Below, piece by piece: positions 4,886 to 5,053 of a stretch of DNA of 5,053 nucleotides. The position numbers were made by a program, and so were the translations under genes. Each line of letters opens with the position of its first letter. Position 1 is the stretch's first letter. Where the stretch lies: contig DATDUW010000017.1 of assembly GCA_035290185.1 (NCBI GenBank), positions 1 to 5,053 on the forward strand. The letters are read 5' to 3'. The notes under the pieces were generated by a model. It did no database searches, was not told where the DNA came from, and was given only the letters and a program-made list of their open reading frames with translations. Source of the stretch: DATDUW01 sp035290185. Lineage in GTDB: Bacteria > Patescibacteriota > Patescibacteriia > UBA9934 > GWF2-40-263.

Positions 4886-4893
4886 CGCCTCTT

Positions 4894-4900
4894 CTCCTTT
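4894..4900 (-). promoter_or_regulatory. Shine-Dalgarno deciding the start at 4885
   Basis: On the minus strand AAAGGAG (4900-4894) lies 8 bases before ATG (4885-4883). This is the strongest ribosome binding site on this strand and sets the 141-residue start. Confidence 0.8.
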
Positions 4901-4960
4901 TTTCTTTGAAAGATCAGCCGACCGGACACGAGCCACGATGACTCCTATCCATTCTGCTGG

Positions 4961-5050
4961 GCCGGAAGTTCGAGTGTGAACCTCCGGCAAGCGCGTCCGT
5001 GCCTGACCACGGAAGGTTGAGGTTTGCTCTCCTTGTCAGGGGAGGAGAGC
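4961..5050 (-). ncRNA. Three-hairpin structured leader or small RNA with complementary loops
   Basis: Three hairpins follow one another. A: GCTCTCCT/AGGAGAGC (5026-5033 with 5043-5050), perfect 8 bp, 9-nt loop. B: CCGTG/CACGG (4997-5001 with 5008-5012), 6-nt loop CCTGAC on the + strand. C: GCCGGA/TCCGGC with inner GTTC/GAAC (4961-4971 with 4978-4988), one 1x1 mismatch, 6-nt loop. The whole loop of B is complementary to GTCAGG (5035-5040) in the loop of A, so a 6-bp kissing interaction is possible. On the minus strand this would be the 5' leader of the membrane-protein gene; on the + strand it could belong to something beyond the window. I recognise no known RNA family, and strand and transcription are unproven. 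Confidence 0.35.
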
Positions 5051-5053
5051 CGA

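Noticed and set aside
4886..4990. N-terminal extension of the membrane protein to ATG 4990
   Set aside because: The extension runs through the hairpin region and has no ribosome binding site, whereas ATG 4885 has AAAGGAG at 8 bases.
4990..5053. Resemblance of GAGAGCAAACC (minus strand) to an RNase P core segment, and of GGAAGG near CCTGACC to the SRP RNA tip
   Set aside because: The other conserved parts of either RNA are missing or in the wrong order, so these are chance matches.
1..5053. CRISPR array, transposase or IS ends, toxin-antitoxin pair
   Set aside because: No regularly spaced repeats, no transposase-like protein and no small gene pair were seen. RhuM alone does not define a defence or mobile system.

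Overview
The window looks like bacterial chromosome: compact genes, tRNAs with an encoded 3' CCA, intrinsic terminators and sigma70-like promoters. Base composition is intermediate and looks more GC-rich in the last 600 bases. The short RmuC, the tRNA-Ala(CGC) and the sparse context would fit a small-genome lineage such as Patescibacteria (CPR), but nothing here proves a taxon.

Layout, left to right. (1) Bases 1-14 look like the last bases of a tRNA, best fitting tRNA-Pro, on the + strand, followed by a bidirectional terminator (28-56). (2) On the minus strand, 78-659 encodes the N-terminal part of a RhuM-family protein whose C-terminal part is frameshifted and lost; its promoter predicts a leaderless mRNA. 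(3) On the minus strand, tRNA-Arg(CCU) (1040-1114) and tRNA-Ala(CGC) (912-987) lie in tandem, with an intrinsic terminator after tRNA-Ala. (4) On the + strand, a promoter precedes a short RmuC-family gene (1328-2317).

(5) A 215-base gap (2318-2532) holds a strong promoter, an imperfect tandem duplication with a period of about 90 bases, a long bulged hairpin and an intrinsic terminator. The terminator ends only about 16 bases before the ribosome binding site of the next gene. This reads as a regulated (attenuated) leader. (6) It leads into a GNAT-type acetyltransferase (2533-3255) and, 41 bases later, an M20 metallo-deacylase of the ArgE/DapE/LysK type (3297-4286). An intercistronic hairpin lies where the second gene's ribosome binding site should be. 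A 14-bp terminator hairpin follows. An N-acyltransferase beside an N-deacylase suggests, without proving it, a shared small-molecule substrate or pathway. (7) On the minus strand, 4460-4885 encodes a small two-helix membrane protein with an Arg/Pro-rich tail. Upstream, three consecutive hairpins (4961-5050) include two whose loops are perfectly complementary over 6 nt, a possible kissing-loop RNA.

The best candidates for undescribed biology are the duplicated, terminator-bearing leader before the GNAT gene and the three-hairpin element at the right edge.
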